DNA from: Welwitschia mirabilis
Taxonomy: Eukaryota; Gnetophyta; Gnetopsida; Welwitschiales
Assembly (NCBI GenBank): GCA_051453625.1
Contig: JBOZIK010000001.1
Span: 93,879,688-93,943,687, forward strand
Length of the DNA: 64,000 nucleotides
Direction of reading: 5' to 3'
Shown here piece by piece: positions 35,289-48,639 of the stretch. Both the position numbers and the translations under genes were made by a program. Position 1 is the first letter of the stretch. Each line of letters starts with the position of its first letter. The notes beneath the pieces were generated by a model. It searched no databases. It had not been told where the DNA came from and was given only the letters and a program-made list of their open reading frames with translations.

Positions 35289-36951
35289 TGATAGCATAAC
35301 AAATTTCATAAATTAATCATGAATTTTATTGTCAAGTGAAATATCAAAAGAACCATTTTCATTAATAAGTATAACAATAGACTTAATGTAATATTGAGTT
35401 TAAAAATGATAAAAATGAAACTTTGTAAAGGTTAAAATGTTCTATATTTTAAATTTTTGGAGAAGATTATCAATTTTTGATAATTCTATGATAATAATTA
35501 ATGGTTATGTGAGTTATGTAGGAGTATTGCAATATATAAATTATGTGAAAAACACTATCACCAATTGACAAAAATATGTAGAGACTAGTTCAATTTTCTA
35601 ATGTAGCACAATAAAGAAGGAAAAGGCTATCAATAATCTATTGACCATCAACACATGTGTGATAGCTTGATGATAAGAAAGAACTTGTAATCAAAGATAC
35701 ATAGCTCCATTATATTAACAGATTCTTGTGATAAAAACCTATTGATTATTGACAAGTCATGCTGTAATTTTATTGAAAAATTTAATGTAGCATGATAAGT
35801 AAGAAATAATTATCTAAAAAGTATTGATGGATGATAAACTTTCAATAAGATAAAATATCACTAATTAAAAAGATTTAAAGTAGAAATTAGTTGAAATGTT
35901 ATTGCATTTATAATAAGAATAAACCCATGATTAAAACAAAATGTTAATTTTCAACAAAACTTTTAACTAATTGCTATGGAAAATCAATGAGAATTAAAGA
36001 TTTAGCATCTATTTTTGATAATTAATCTAGCATGTAATAATAATTAAAAGAAAAATAAAACAAGGTAAAGAATTAAATTAGTATTAAATCAATGTCTACT
36101 CCAAATTATTCTTGCTCATATTTAATTTTCTATAGACGTTATTCTAATCTTTCTAAAATTATTGAGAGCTTAAGTATAAATGTGATCTCTCTTAATTTCA
36201 AATGAGGTTTAAATATTGCAAATTTCTTATAAATTCATTAAATTATTCTTATCCTTTGTTTCTCTTTATAATAAATAGTTTTTTTTAGAGATTCTTTTAC
36301 CGCATGTTTAATCTGATTCCATGACATGCAATCTCTTTAACGCTTCCTTATTATAATGCTACTAGAATACTTCTAAACTAGGTTCTTTAATTTTATTTCT
36401 TTAATTGCTATTTTTGTTTTTATATTTTTTATTATCTACTATAGTGGACATAAAGGCAAGACTTATAGTTGAAGGTTTAAGTTTATTTTACATTGAATTT
36501 CATAGTTCTTATGTGGTAGTTTTATATAAATATCAGCTTTGTACACATATGACTAGATTAATGTGAGATATGATTCCCTATTAATTGATGTCTTATTTTG
36601 TTATTTGATATGTGATCCATTCATGGATTTACCAAGGACCAACTGTAGGCCTTTCCATTATATATTTATGCATTGTTAATAGGTTACAAACTATTAGCAT
36701 TATAGAATCAACATCATTCATCTTGCTTTTGATATGTATATTTTATTTGAAATAAATTAATTCTATTTCCTTTTATTTTTTGCAATGAAATTTGTTTATA
36801 ATTTAAGCTATTTGATTGGCTACTTAGGGGAAAAATTAAATCTATGTAATATTCAAGCCTAGTTTTTGTTATCTTGAATTCACATATGAAATATCCTAAT
36901 ATATGATAAGACTAGTTGTGATTAGCTTTGCTGGCTTCTTAATACTCGTTA
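35289..36951 (+). repeat. 3' LTR of the Athila-type element
   Basis: Pairs with 23097-24783 over its length. It ends AATACTCGTTA at about 36951, the counterpart of ACTCATTATA in the 5' LTR. Beyond it the copia sequence resumes. Confidence 0.85.
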
Positions 36952-36959
36952 AAGATCCA

Positions 36960-37325
36960 TCAATAAGTCTATAATGAAAGAAAAATGATCCTTAAATAGA
37001 AAACCCATCTTGAGAAAAATGTAGCAAGATTTAAATAAGAAAGAATTTCATTTCATCTAAGTTAGAGCATGCAAAGAATAACTTGGCAACCAAGATAACA
37101 CTTTATGAGAAGAAGATTAAATACCTTCAAGAGGTCTCCAAGACTAGAGAAAAAGAATGTGAGTGTGCACTTTTGAAATATAATGAATTAAATAAAAATA
37201 TTTTAAATTTTTTCATAGGTAACCTCTCATTAAAAAATATGCTATTGAAGAAAAGACCTTTAAGTAATGAAAGTAGTCTAGAATACATTCCATCACTTTT
37301 TCTTCCTTTGTTCTACATTATTTAG
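36960..37325 (+). pseudogene. Copia gag C-terminal coiled-coil segment
   Basis: An 80-codon open frame (37083-37325) is rich in Lys, Glu and Leu: KITLYEKKIKYLQEVSKTRE, then KYNELNKNILNFFIGNLSLK. This resembles the heptad-rich segment that follows the CLMA motif in SIRE-type copia gag, which lies at 22790-22951 on the other side of the Athila insertion. Its position and character support one interrupted gag. Confidence 0.62.
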
Positions 37326-37609
37326 TAATAATTCATCAAATTTAATGGGTAAAGCTATTTCCACTAAATGCTACAAATCAAGTGATGTACAATCCTACTC
37401 ATAAAATATTAAACTTAGTAAATAGATTAGGAATCATCTCATTTATGACTTTTATAGTATATTTGAGCATATTAAGATTAATTATCATGTTAGTAACATG
37501 TTTTCAAAATTTGGTGCATCATGAGGATTCTATTTTAATACTAGATGGAGTAGTGGTTAACATCATAGGTCTTTTTATTAATACCTATTTATCTATCACT
37601 AATGATGTC

Positions 37610-38640
37610 CACTAGTATTTTCATAGTGTTTTCTTAAGGTACATTATAGGGTACACAAGTAGATTCAAAATGATGAATAAATATGAGAGTTGCACTATGA
37701 CCTTGGAAAAGAATGGCAAAGTAATTCTAAAGGGCTTGAAACTATTGAAGGTAAAGAGTTTTCCTATATCCATAATGTACTCTATATGAATGGATTAAAG
37801 AATAATTGCCTTAGCATTAGTTAAATCTGCAATAAATGTATGTATTTTTTTGTGCTCTTAATTACAATTTACTGGATATAGATGGTAAAGTCATTATTTT
37901 TTATGAAAGGAATGAAATTATGTATTCTATTAATTAATCATTAGGAAGTAAGTATTTTTCTTTCATTTCCTCTAGTGAAATAGGTTGTGGCATAAGCATT
38001 TAGGTCATGTGAATTATAAAAAATTATATAACATAACTAAACATAATATAATCAAGATATGTTTAAGATTAACAACATTGAATGTGATTTACATAGAGTT
38101 TATCAATTAGGTAAGTAAACCCAAAAGAGCTTCACCCAGGTTAATTAACTTTCTACCAGAAGAACATCAAATTTACCCTATTTAAACTTAGAAGGACTAT
38201 CTCCAATTAAAATCCTTATTTGAAAGAAATATGTTTTGGTTATAGTTGATGAAAATTAAGGTTTACATAAGTTAGTTTCTTAAATTAAAAATAAAAATAC
38301 TTTAATAAGTTAAAAGTATTATGTAAGATATTATAAAATGAAATGGGTAAAACATTAAGAAAATTAGAAGTAATCATAATGGAGAATTTAAGAATAAGAA
38401 GTTTAAGTATACTATTAATATAAAGGTATTGTACACGAATTTATAGTTCCCAAAACACTCCAAAAAAATGGTATTGTTAAAAGAAATAATATAATAAATT
38501 ACAAGAACTATGTTATAGGAGAAGAATATAACCAAAACATTTTGAGTTGAAACTTTTGATACCACTTGTTGTATATCCAACCATGCTTTTTCAAAACTTA
38601 TCACAACTAAGAATTCCTATGATATGTGAAAGGATAACAT
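37610..38640 (+). pseudogene. Copia protease, pre-integrase and integrase, degenerate
   Basis: The protease site reads YFHSVFLRYIIGY where copia has YLDSGCSRHMTG, so the catalytic Asp is lost (D to H). Then come KVILKGLK, FPISIMYS and MNGLKNNCLSISQICNK (37760-37840), matching IENVLYVEGLKHNLLSISQLCDK. Pre-integrase traces (KINNIECDLHRVYQLG-like) run to about 38130. In the integrase core, KGIVHEFIVPKTLQKNGIVK (about 38420-38480) matches the copia motif GI.HEFSAPRTPQQNGVVERKN. Confidence 0.85.
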
Positions 38641-39189
38641 ACCAAATGTATCATACTTTAAGATATTTAAAAGTAAAGGTTATATCTTGAAGAACTGTGA
38701 ACACATTGAAAAGTTTAACTCCATCTCTATAAAGGGTCTTTTTCTTAGCTACTTAAAAACTAGCAAGGACTAAAAGGTATTCAACCTAAATTCTATAAAA
38801 TTTAAAAAATGTTTTCATATAAGAATTTATGAAGGAGAAATAAAGGTTAAAGGTGATGATGAAGGAGTAGAGTTAGTATCTAAAAGAATAAAGTCCAATA
38901 CTCAAACCTCTACTTTTATTTCCTCTACTTCTCTTCCCTCTTCTAAGTGATCTTCAACTTATTCCAAATATTAAAAAAGCAAAAAAAGAAAAAAAGATAC
39001 AAAGACATCATTATGCATAAAGATTTATTAATAGATTTATTTATTGATGATGTCTTTAATAAGATGAAAATAAGGAACTCCACTTGTAAAAATGTATGTC
39101 TTGTCTCTTCCATAAAGACTAAGAATTTTTAAGAATCTTAAAATAATAAACATTAGATGAATTTAATGCAAGAAGATATTAACCATTTT

Positions 39190-39800
39190 AAAAAAAATAA
39201 ATAATGAGAACTTATCCCAAGACCTAAAGACCTTAATGTAATTGGAATTAAATGGGTTTTTAAGAAGAAATTGAATGAGAACTTAAAAGTTATAAGTAAT
39301 ATAATAAGACTAGTAGCTCAAGGATACATTCAAATGGAAGGTATATATTTTAAAAAAACCTCTGCACTATAGAAAGGATAGAATTTATTATAATTTTTCT
39401 TGATTTATTACACCTTTATAGAATGACACCTTGTTTTGAAGAAATAGGTCTTTCAAACCATATCTATAGGTTAAAGAAAGATCTTTATGAACTAAAGTAA
39501 GTGCCTAGGATATGAAATGAGAAACTAATCTTGTCTTTCTTTAAGCATAACTCCATTAGAGATAAGATAGATAACACCTTATTCATTAAGAATATAAAAT
39601 CAAATTTTCTTTTTGTTTAAATTCATGTTAATGATATCATTTTTAAATGCACCTTATATTCTATACCATATGATCTTACAAAGATTATGATTACCACTTT
39701 GAAATGAGCCATCTTGGTGAGAAAAAAATGTTTATGTTTTATAGATTAAAGAAATAAAGGATGACATATTCTTGCCTTAACAAAAATTTATGTGTAAATT
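39190..39800 (+). pseudogene. Copia reverse transcriptase, degenerate
   Basis: Reads ELIPRPKDLNVIGIKWVFKK and LNENLKV, then RLVAQGYIQMEGIYFKKTSA (39205-39365). This matches copia WELVPRPKDVNIIGTKWVFKNKLDE and RLVAQGYTQVEGIDFDETFAP. Later traces include LRLKSCKYAY near 39800. Stops are frequent after 39370. Confidence 0.87.
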
Positions 39801-40069
39801 AGTTAAGAAGCTTAGATTAAAGAGTTGCAAGTATGCCTATATACTTATGGGCATAAATGATAGGATTGATGTGGATAATAAGGAAAAAAAATGTGGACAT
39901 TAGATTATCCCAAAGCATGATTTGAAGTCTTTTTTACATCATGTAAACCCAAAGAACCTCATTTAAAATATAGAAAGAGAATTCTAAGGTAAGTAAACTC
40001 TAATTTATATTATGATATTTAGTATATCTATAGATTCTAGTTTATATTTATTACCCTTTTATGATGTTG

Positions 40070-40420
40070 ATTAAGTTGAATGTAAGCATGACAGAAAAAT
40101 TAATAGTGGGTATTATTGGTTTTTTGAATCATGTCTAGTTAGTTGAACTAGTAAGAAACAAAGATCTATTGCTTTCTCAACCATAGAAGTAAAATATATA
40201 GCTATCAATAATTGTGTAGCACAAGTTTTATGGATTCACCATGTTCTTAAATATCTTGATATTCATAAGACTAATACCTCTATCTTTTGTAATAACTATT
40301 ATGCTATCAATATCTCCAAGAATTTTATACTTCATTCCTAAATCAAACATATAGATATATACCATCATTTCATTAGATATTGTGACCTTAAGTATATACC
40401 TATTGATCAGTAACTAAACC
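40070..40420 (+). pseudogene. Copia RNase H, C-terminal part
   Basis: Reads CKHDRKINSGYYWFFES, KKQRSIAFSTIEVKYIAINN and CVAQVLWIHHVLKYLDI, then SIFCNNYYAINISKNFILHS, KHIDIYHHFIRYCDLK. This matches copia D..STSG...FL, RKQ.SIALSTAEAEYIA and AQVLWI, then IFCDNTSAINLSKNPVLHSRTKHIDI..HFIRD. The catalytic Asp of the CDNTSA motif is Asn here, and the Glu of AEAEY is Lys. Confidence 0.88.
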
Positions 40421-41079
40421 CCTCTCATAAGATAGATTTATACTCATATGCAAATCCTTAAGATTGATCCTTATCTTAGATCTTTTTAATTCTTCTCACT
40501 AATATTCAAGTCCTAAATATTATGTTTCTTTATTTTGTTAAATATTGATAACCCTTTTACTCCATCAAACATCACTTATTCTTTATTTATCTTCTAGTGT
40601 ATCAGCCTCTATGCCTATTTAGTTAATCCTTTTCTATTTTCTTACTCTATTTTTTTATTCATATTATATTCAATTGACAATTAGATAACAAGTATTTGAC
40701 CCCTTATCATTTGGGCTTTCTCAATTCTTTAGATGATTGACCTTCTATTCTTAGCTTGCATAATCAACTACCATCATTTTAGTTTTTGAAATCTATTCTT
40801 AGATAGTTGATAAATATTCTTAGTAGGTTAATTTATTTCAAGTAAAAATCCTTGTTTATTCTTAAAATCATTAAGTACCTAATCCTAAGGATTGATAAAC
40901 TAATATTAATTTAGCCCTCTTTTATAAATAGAGCACATATTTTCAATTTTATTTGTACCTTTTCAAGTAATTTCATCATGCCGTTTTATCTCCTTTATGA
41001 CCCAATACTTCCTTTAGAATTTTTTTAGCACTCTTTGGAATTTTTTATCTAGATTCAAACTATATTAAATGTATTTCAT
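40421..41079. other. Spacer after copia RNase H
   Basis: T-rich sequence with no coding signal that I can assign, between RNase H and the extra ORF. Confidence 0.5.
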
Positions 41080-42420
41080 CTACCTTCTTGAAAATTTCAT
41101 TGAAATGGCATTATGACTCTTTAGGTTTTACAAAGGACAAAGAAGTTAATGAATCTACTTCTTGTGGAACATAACTAGACTTAGAATAAACCATGAAGCT
41201 AACATCATATTTGAAAATGAATTCAAAATAACGATAAAATTAGAGAGATGAAAGTGTGAATTAATAACTTTAAAAACCTTACTAATTCAATGGTTCAAAT
41301 TTTTAAGTACGAGAGATGAAAATCCCTTTTAATGCCTTATTTAAAAGTTATTGTAAAAGTTGTGGGCATTTTTTATGCAAATGCTAAAGTTGTATATATT
41401 AGAGATGTAATGATCAAATCTCAAGTTTTAGGGATTTATTTTAAAGTTATCTCTAACATGATTATTAAAGTATTAGATATTCCATGATGAGAAGCACATA
41501 ATAGTATTTAGCAAATTTGATTATCTTAACTTTTTAGAATCTGTGTGGTAAATATTTTGATTGATATGTAGTAACATCCTTCAAATCTAAAAATCTTACA
41601 TCTCATTATAAGGTGTTTTACTTGATTTTTGATGACATCGTACTTCCTCTTGATGGAAATAGGGATGATGTGATATTGTATAAGCTTAAGTTCCTCTACT
41701 GGTTATACACACAGATACATATAGATGCATCTATGCTTATCTTTAACCTTGTGATGCACATCATGTAGTATGAGAAGAAGATGCTATGACATGGAGAACT
41801 CATGATGCTCCTCTATAAGAAATGTAATATCTCTCTACTATAACATAATGCCACTATTATTTACCTCTTATGACATCTTAATTATTCCACATTAGTTTTC
41901 ATTCATATCTTTGAAACTAATCCTATTTTATAATGCACTTAAGAGACAAATCCTTCTACTCCTTTAGGCCTAGACCCATATGTCACTAGATCTACATGCA
42001 ACACTAATCTTATGATGGATATGCTTTAGTCCATATCTACTTAAATGTATAATCAAGATCAAAGTTAGAAACATTTAATTCATTTCCTTGAAGAAATAAG
42101 AAATAACATGCATAAGAGTGTTATAGAGGTGCACTTATCTCTAGAGATTACCTACTTAGATATAGTAAATCCTACTCCTCTTTTTGACTATCTAATATCC
42201 TAGTCAAAGAAAGAAGAGGAGGAGGAGAAAGTAGAATGCTAATAAGAGAAGGAAGCTAAAGCACCTAAGGAGTTGGAATAATCTAAAGAACAAGAGAAGA
42301 AAGAAGATAAAGAGGTATAAGAAGAATCAGATGAGAAGTTTTTAGTAGTTATAAAGCCATTAGAGGAGACTTCACTAGCATCTAAGCCTCCACAATCCTA
42401 TGACCACGTGAGATAGCTCA
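41080..42420 (+). pseudogene. Extra ORF of the SIRE-type copia element (env-like position)
   Basis: The first part reads FTKDKEVNESTSCGT, then SLLMPYLKVIVKVVGIFYAN and VYIRDVMIKSQVLGIYFKVI (about 41130-41460). The L..EFYAN....VRG..+.F pattern recalls the so-called putative plant transposon protein domain found in extra ORFs of large retroelements. The last part (42200-42400) is Glu/Lys-rich (EEEEKVE, KAPKELE, KEQEKKEDKEV). No function is established for this ORF; env-like describes position only. Domain identity is by resemblance and is moderate. Confidence 0.5.
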
Positions 42421-43176
42421 TTTAAAATGGGGCTTAAGTAACATAGAATTTATGTTTTGAGTAACCTATATCATCCTTAGCCATTAAGTCTATAAAAGAT
42501 TCTAGAAAAACACATATTCTATGTGGGTCAAACATTGAGTTTCACTATCTCTATGGTTAAGTTTATCCTTATTATTGTTTATTTTTTTCTCTTTGGCATT
42601 ATTCACCTCTAAACTTGTTATTGATGATAAAGAGGAAGAGAAACTAAATATTTTATGCTATTTAACATAATTTTTACATGATTTTTAACATTTTCATTTT
42701 AGTTTTTCTTACTTCTTTGAAATTATCTTTAGTAGTAGAAGTAATATTTAATGTGGTTTTTATAGTGTGATACATTGTTATGTCCTTATTTGTAGCTTAA
42801 TGTTATTTTGAATGTTTATAATTATTATGAGTGTGAGTAACATACTCTATGACTGTATTCAGTGTGCTCTTCTTACCTTTTTTTTTTCTTACTTTATCTT
42901 CATAACCCATAACATGTTGCGAAGGTAAGTTTTTGAACTCCAAAGTTATCGCATTACTATAGTTCATAGCTATATTTATTTTTATGCCTATGTTAATAAT
43001 CTTATCCCACATAGATATCTCCATATAATCATGAAATTGTCGTAGGTCCAATGCACATCTTCAGTCTACATGTTTTATTGTGTCTATTATCATCACTCAT
43101 TTATTAGAGATGCATAGACGAAGAAGAGCATAGGTCTAGGAGGACAATTAATGTAGATTTGGTTATCATTAATGAC

Positions 43177-43187
43177 AGAGGAGGAGA
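43177..43187 (+). other. Polypurine tract of the copia element
   Basis: AGAGGAGGAGA follows GGTTATCATTAATGAC. This resembles the TTTGTCATCATCAAAAAGGG block just before the 3' LTR in SIRE/Maximus elements. Confidence 0.68.
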
Positions 43188-44253
43188 TTTTTATACCTTC
43201 TAATTATTAATTAATAGCAAACCAAATCTCTTGGTAAAGTATTAATGGCTTGACTTTGTTATAGGACATAAAGGGAAGCCTATTAACTAGAATCATAAGG
43301 ATCAAAGCATTTATGGAAGCTAATATATAATGAAAGAGTAAAAGGAAATCTAAGAAACTCAATGAGTGGTTAATTAAATCCTATATAAAATTCTACTGTA
43401 TGCTATACCAAATGAAATATCATGAATTAGTAGTTAACCAACACTCCTAAANNNNNNNNNNNNNNNNNNNNNNNNNNNNNNNNNNNNNNNNNNNNNNNNN
43501 NNNNNNNNNNNNNNNNNCCAACCTTGTTGAGACCAAGTAATGGTTGTATGAGATTCAAATGGGGGTTAACCACCTAAAGATATTTAAGTTTTTCACTACT
43601 TGATCAATGGATCAAATAAATATGAATAAGGGTTAATTAGCTAACGGAATAATTAACATTAATTAGGGGATCAACTAGCATGCACTCAACTGTGACTATG
43701 GGTAGTTATCAAAGATAAAGAATTTACTATTTTATAGTGCATTAAAAGACTAAATGCCTTTCTACAACTTTTGATGATCATATTCTTTGTGACAATGATC
43801 TAGAATATCTAGATTACTCTTAGTATAAATTGTATTACTATTGTAGTGATTAAAAAATTTTACAACCACGGTCTAAGGGCTTAAATTGTGATGTCTACAC
43901 ATCTCATCTTATCTCTCCTAAACTTCTATCACTATTGTACTTTTCACTACTATACTTTAAGCTAATTGGACTTTTTTAAAGCTTAGTATTATTATAAAAT
44001 CTTGATTGTAATATTGAGAACTATCAAAAAATCTTTTGGGAGTGCTATGAAGATTACACTCAAAAATAAAGAAAACAAGATTGTTTTCTATACATTATGC
44101 TTTTACTATTTTATTTACATAGTTTAATTGTTTTATATAGTTTTTAATAATTCGAATTAGAAATACTTTCTTTGGATTATAAATTTTAATGTGCTAAATT
44201 TTTTTTGAGCAATTAAATTGCAAAAATTACCTATCCTATTCACCCTTTTCCTT
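43188..44253 (+). repeat. 3' LTR of the copia element (partial, with a gap)
   Basis: Begins after the polypurine tract and ends with CCTATTCACCCTTTTCC at 44237-44253, like the TTCACCCCCC tail common in SIRE-type LTRs, just before a 10-N gap. A 66-N gap lies inside (43452-43517). No 5' partner was recognised, so the limits are inferred from the PPT and the tail. Confidence 0.58.
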
Positions 44254-44263
44254 NNNNNNNNNN

Positions 44264-47200
44264 ATAGCTAGTACTAATAAGATAAGATGCATTAAAGACC
44301 TAAACTAAATCAAACATAAAAAACATATGTAGAGATTATAAGAGTGCATTCCTAAATGTTATATTATTAATCATAGTTGTGATTAATTGATTGCATCAAA
44401 TAGTTTACTTGTAGTTGGACATTCTTTTCCTATGTCCAAATATAAAAGTAGACATGCCAGAAGATATTAGTTTATCTATAATCTAATAAATAGTATTACA
44501 TTGCAATTTTCAAGTATGAAATACAATGACACAATGGATGATTTTCTAAAAAAGTACAAATGTATACTGGTATTTGGTAAATATCCAAATAATACCATAG
44601 ACTTTGTAAGATTTATGTCTTGGAGGTTTTGGCATATTTATGTCCAAGTGTTTCTCATAAAATGAAAAATCTAAAAATCACGAATAAATCTATCTTAATA
44701 TACACATTAAGGGCACAAAAAATTTAGAAGATACAAATGTTGTAGATACTAGTCAACAAGTAGGATTTGATGGATAAGATACTACATGAAATCTTTTATT
44801 TTAGGGATGATAAGAATGCATTAGATATTTTTGAAAATAGCATTCCAAAATGCCATTAGATTTTTTCTTGTTCCACATTCCATTATAGCAATCCACGAGA
44901 ACAATTAGAGTATGAATAAGTTTAAGTTGAATATAAGCCTTATATGATAAAAATGCAAAGTCTTTAAATCATTATAAACCTTTAAAGAGCTATTGAAGAT
45001 CACTATTTAGAAAGACTAACTAAATAAGAAACGTATGTAATCAATTAAGACAATAAAATAACACTCGAAAAGTTCCATAGAAGTTTTCAAAAATATTTTA
45101 TCAAATTCATTGGATTACTATCCTAATACAAGAAAGTATAACAACACCTTTATAATGCTATTGCATGAATAACCTTAGAATACTAATACAAGCTAGACAA
45201 AATGACAGAGGTTATCATCAAGGAGCAATGATTTAAAGAAAGGATAAATGTATGATTAGTTTCTTCTAAGTAATGTACGAATGCAATTTTTTTCACAAAC
45301 ATCAAATGCTTCTGAACATATGTGCCTAGGAAATTAATATAGTTTTGGCACATGAATTTTATCAAGGGCATGCACTAATGTATTTGGGGATAAGCTAGTT
45401 AGTTCATTAACTTATTTAGGTATATGATTATCTCTATCTCTATCCCTAGGTATAATGAAATCCAATAATGGTCTTAATTGGCTAGGAGCAAAAGACAAAC
45501 ATTAGGCTGAAAATAAGAAGTATGAAGAAAGGGGTTCCTAAAAAGGTTTATTTCAATTTGTTGTTGTAAATCAAAACATTTTAAGAACTTATACTTCTTG
45601 TGTTTCTTTCTTTTTCTTTTTCCCTCCCTTAAATACCAATCCAACCATCATATAGTTTGAACTAGAAAATAATACAATATGCTATTAGAATGTAAGTGAG
45701 GCAAGAAAGGAAGCAAAAGAATATTTAAGGGATTTATTAAACAGAATAAAAGCTCATAGTCAATATGCTATGAGGAACGATTAAGATAAATATGATAAGA
45801 TACATGCCAAATGAATACTATATAGCTTCAACTACCATAGTAACCTAACCAAGAGGACAGAGTACCTGAATCATTATCATAGTTGTTTTGGATGCTATGT
45901 CACTTAAGGAAGGACTTTGGCATACATTTTAATTGAATGTCATTCTAGAGGAAATGGCCTCCTTCTTGGTCATGGCATATCCTTTCTCTCTTTTTGGTTT
46001 TTTGATCAAGCTTCATCTACTTATTGTGAGTCTACAAAAGTTTTTAATGCATTTTTGTGAAGTGGAGAATTTCAAACCATCGACACTAAATAGTAGAGAG
46101 TCATGGAAGCATTACTTCTCTATCAAATATCACATCCAAAACCATTGTAATTCCTTAATCCCCAGTGTCACTGCATTCCGTCTACTCTTTTAAGCAGACT
46201 TCCTATTAAGGTATGCTTATAGCACCTAGTGGATTCTTAACACGGGCACCATTATTGTATACATTTGCACTTAATAAGCACCCTTGCTAGCATTAAACTC
46301 AAAGCTCTTAAAAAAGAAGGGAGAGGATTGCAAGCACTTCTCCACTAGAAGCAACACATGACCCAACCTATACTAAGATATTGGTTAGGCTTTATCCCTC
46401 TGGTTCTTTTAAAGAAACCTGTAAAAATGTTGTGCTTTCTTTTCGTCATAGAAATCCCCTGCTTTTCCTCCTATTGATCTTTTTTTTTGATTACCACCTT
46501 TTCTCTCTCTCTATTGTCCCATCTCCTGTATTTGACTCTGCATTTTACTCTAGTTAACTATGTTGGCATCAGACTTATTTTGCTCGCTAGCTTTTAGTAT
46601 TACCTTTAGCATCCATCTTTACAAAGACTTAGAATTAATCAGTTATTACAAGAGCGCTATCATTCCGTGTGAGTACTTTTCATGAAATGCAAAAGTTTGT
46701 TGATTTTCTCTTTACTGATAAAACTATCGCTCATGGCCATAGATGGTAAAGTTTTAGAATCTGATCATTTTAGAGGTCAATTTCCTACTTTACTCAAAGT
46801 TATAACTACAAGAGGCATTACTCTCTTTACTTCACAGTTTCCGTACCACTTTGTGCATGTGCTTTCCAATCACAGTGATGTTGAAATTATTGAATTGTGA
46901 ACCAAATATTATTATACTGTGGCATCATTTAAAAGTGAAGCATAATTTTATCAAAAATAAAATTGAAACATATTTTTATCAGTGTGCAAAGCATTTCTTA
47001 CAACTAGCTATAGAAATAACACAAAATTTAACACTTGAGCATCTTCCATGGTAAGAATGTAAAAAAAATCAAAGCTATGATAACGTTATTGTCTTACCTT
47101 ATTACCTTCACTAATCATCATCCATTTAGACGAAAACACAATGATTTTGATCTTAGACTTCTTTTTTTTGCAAGGGCCCCCAAGTTTACACTTGGAGTGA

Positions 47201-47777
47201 TGTTGGACATAACATTTATCTTCCAACCAATGAATATCAATTTGATGCTAGGCATATGTGAATACTAGTGATGAGTCAAAATGCAAAGCTAAATGAAAAT
47301 ACATGAAATGATCTAATACATATAATGCACCTATGATAATGACTAAATACCTATAAACAAGAATGTGAATTTACGAATAGCTATATGCAAACATGACTAG
47401 GATGTGAATATGAGTGTACATGTAGATGAAATGTATATTATACCAGGTGAAGGGTTTATAAATAAAACAATGCATAAAATAATTCTAAAATGCTGCTGCA
47501 TAATGGAATGCAATGATGATGTTAGCATGCCAGAGTGATAATGTGTACAAATGCAAACATTGGATACTGAAACTATTTTTGTTTTGTTTTCATCATTTTA
47601 TATTATTTTTGAGTCATAGAATGTTTGATGCATCACATCAATAATCCTATGAATATCACCTATTAACTCTTGATTCATACTAGACTAACCTTCAACTAAT
47701 TAAAATAGGAATCATGTAGATGATTGAACATAATATGACTCAAGACCATGCCCTACCTCTTTCTTTTTTAATATATT

Positions 47778-47810
<33 letters not shown>

Positions 47811-48639
47811 GTCATTTTTATTTCTCTTTCATTCTTTTAATAATGGATAATAACACAGGATCAGATTCAAGCATATAGTATCATTTCATACCCTCTTGAC
47901 AGAACTAACTAAAATCATGTGAAGGGTTATAGTGTTGCGCTTCCAGCAGGCATCTGTAGCTTTGGTACAGATTCTAGGCAAAATGAATGGCTCATTAGAG
48001 TTGCATTACTAGCAAAAATCCATAGCCCTCGTGAAAATAATTAAACTCACATTATACTAATTAGAAGATAAAAATAATGTGTTGAGATAGATGATTATTT
48101 TTGTAGGAACTTAGTAATAAGCTCTAGCCATTACATGAGGGTCATAGGCTCATAAGCCTAATAGAAATTTACATTCTTCCTCTGCTATGTCATGTCAAAA
48201 GTAGGCATGAAAAACCAACACACCTCCAAGATACCACACATAAGAAATAGATATACTAGATTGGTGATCAAGTAATTAATAAAATGCACTAACATTCATC
48301 TTATAACTTATGCTACAAAGTGCTCAAAAAGGATAAGAAAGACTAAATGCTTCAAGATTCAATCCTAGACTAGTTAAGAAGATGTACATCTAAACTCTTA
48401 TAACATTTTATACTATTTATCTGTTTGTAAATACTTTCTCTTTGCTTTTTTTTTAATAGAGTTTAGAAATGGATGTGAAGTGATGATGAAATAAATAAAA
48501 GTAAGTGCATGGATGAACAATTATAAAATGATGTAAATTAAAAAAATGTAATGGTCGTGAGCTAAGGATGAATGTAAATGCATATGTACAAAAATGTAAG
48601 ATGTAAATGTGAATGATTCTACTCTTCTGTTTCGGATCC
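44264..48639. other. Unassigned AT-rich region, perhaps 3' part of the Tat-type element
   Basis: Short open frames (45933-46193, 46682-46900, 47035-47268) have no motif I recognise. They may be remnants of elements or chance. GC is a little higher at about 45900-47250. A TA microsatellite is at 47783-47810. The region lies downstream of the Tat-type integrase on the minus strand, so it may hold that element's 3' end and LTR, but no repeat partner was found. Confidence 0.45.
47783..47810. repeat. (TA)n microsatellite
   Basis: Uninterrupted TA run of about 28 bases. Confidence 0.9.

Larger units (their letters stand above)
23097..36951 (+). mobile_element. Athila-type Ty3/gypsy element nested in the copia element
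   Basis: Direct repeats of about 1.7 kb (23097-24783 and 35289-36951) enclose a tRNA-Asp PBS, a long leader/gag region, protease, RT, RNase H, integrase, a further ORF and a polypurine tract. The PBS and the RT and integrase wording are those of the Athila group. Total length is about 13.9 kb. All reading frames are interrupted. Flanking bases GATGC on the left and GATCC near the right end could be a decayed 5-base target duplication, but this is uncertain. Confidence 0.87.
22570..44253 (+). mobile_element. Ty1/copia element, SIRE/Maximus type, interrupted by a nested Athila element
   Basis: Plus-strand copia order is seen on both sides of the insertion at 23097-36951: gag zinc knuckle (22570-22951), then gag C-terminal coil, protease/pre-integrase, integrase, RT, RNase H, an extra ORF, polypurine tract and 3' LTR (36960-44253). 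Integrase before RT defines copia. The long extra ORF after RNase H and a PPT block reading GGTTATCATTAATGACAGAG just before the LTR point to the SIRE/Maximus lineage. The 5' LTR was not recognised. Confidence 0.8.

Noticed and set aside
23090-36960. A 5-base target duplication (GATGC/GATCC) for the Athila-type element
   Set aside because: Using it would need the 3' LTR to end two bases later than the repeat alignment suggests, and one base differs. Not claimed as a feature.
42803-43051. An 82-codon minus-strand frame
   Set aside because: It lies between the copia extra ORF and the copia polypurine tract, on the opposite strand, with no recognisable domain.
45933-47268. A series of open frames of 60-86 codons with slightly higher GC
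   Set aside because: No motif, no shared strand-specific order, and lengths expected by chance. Left as unassigned sequence.
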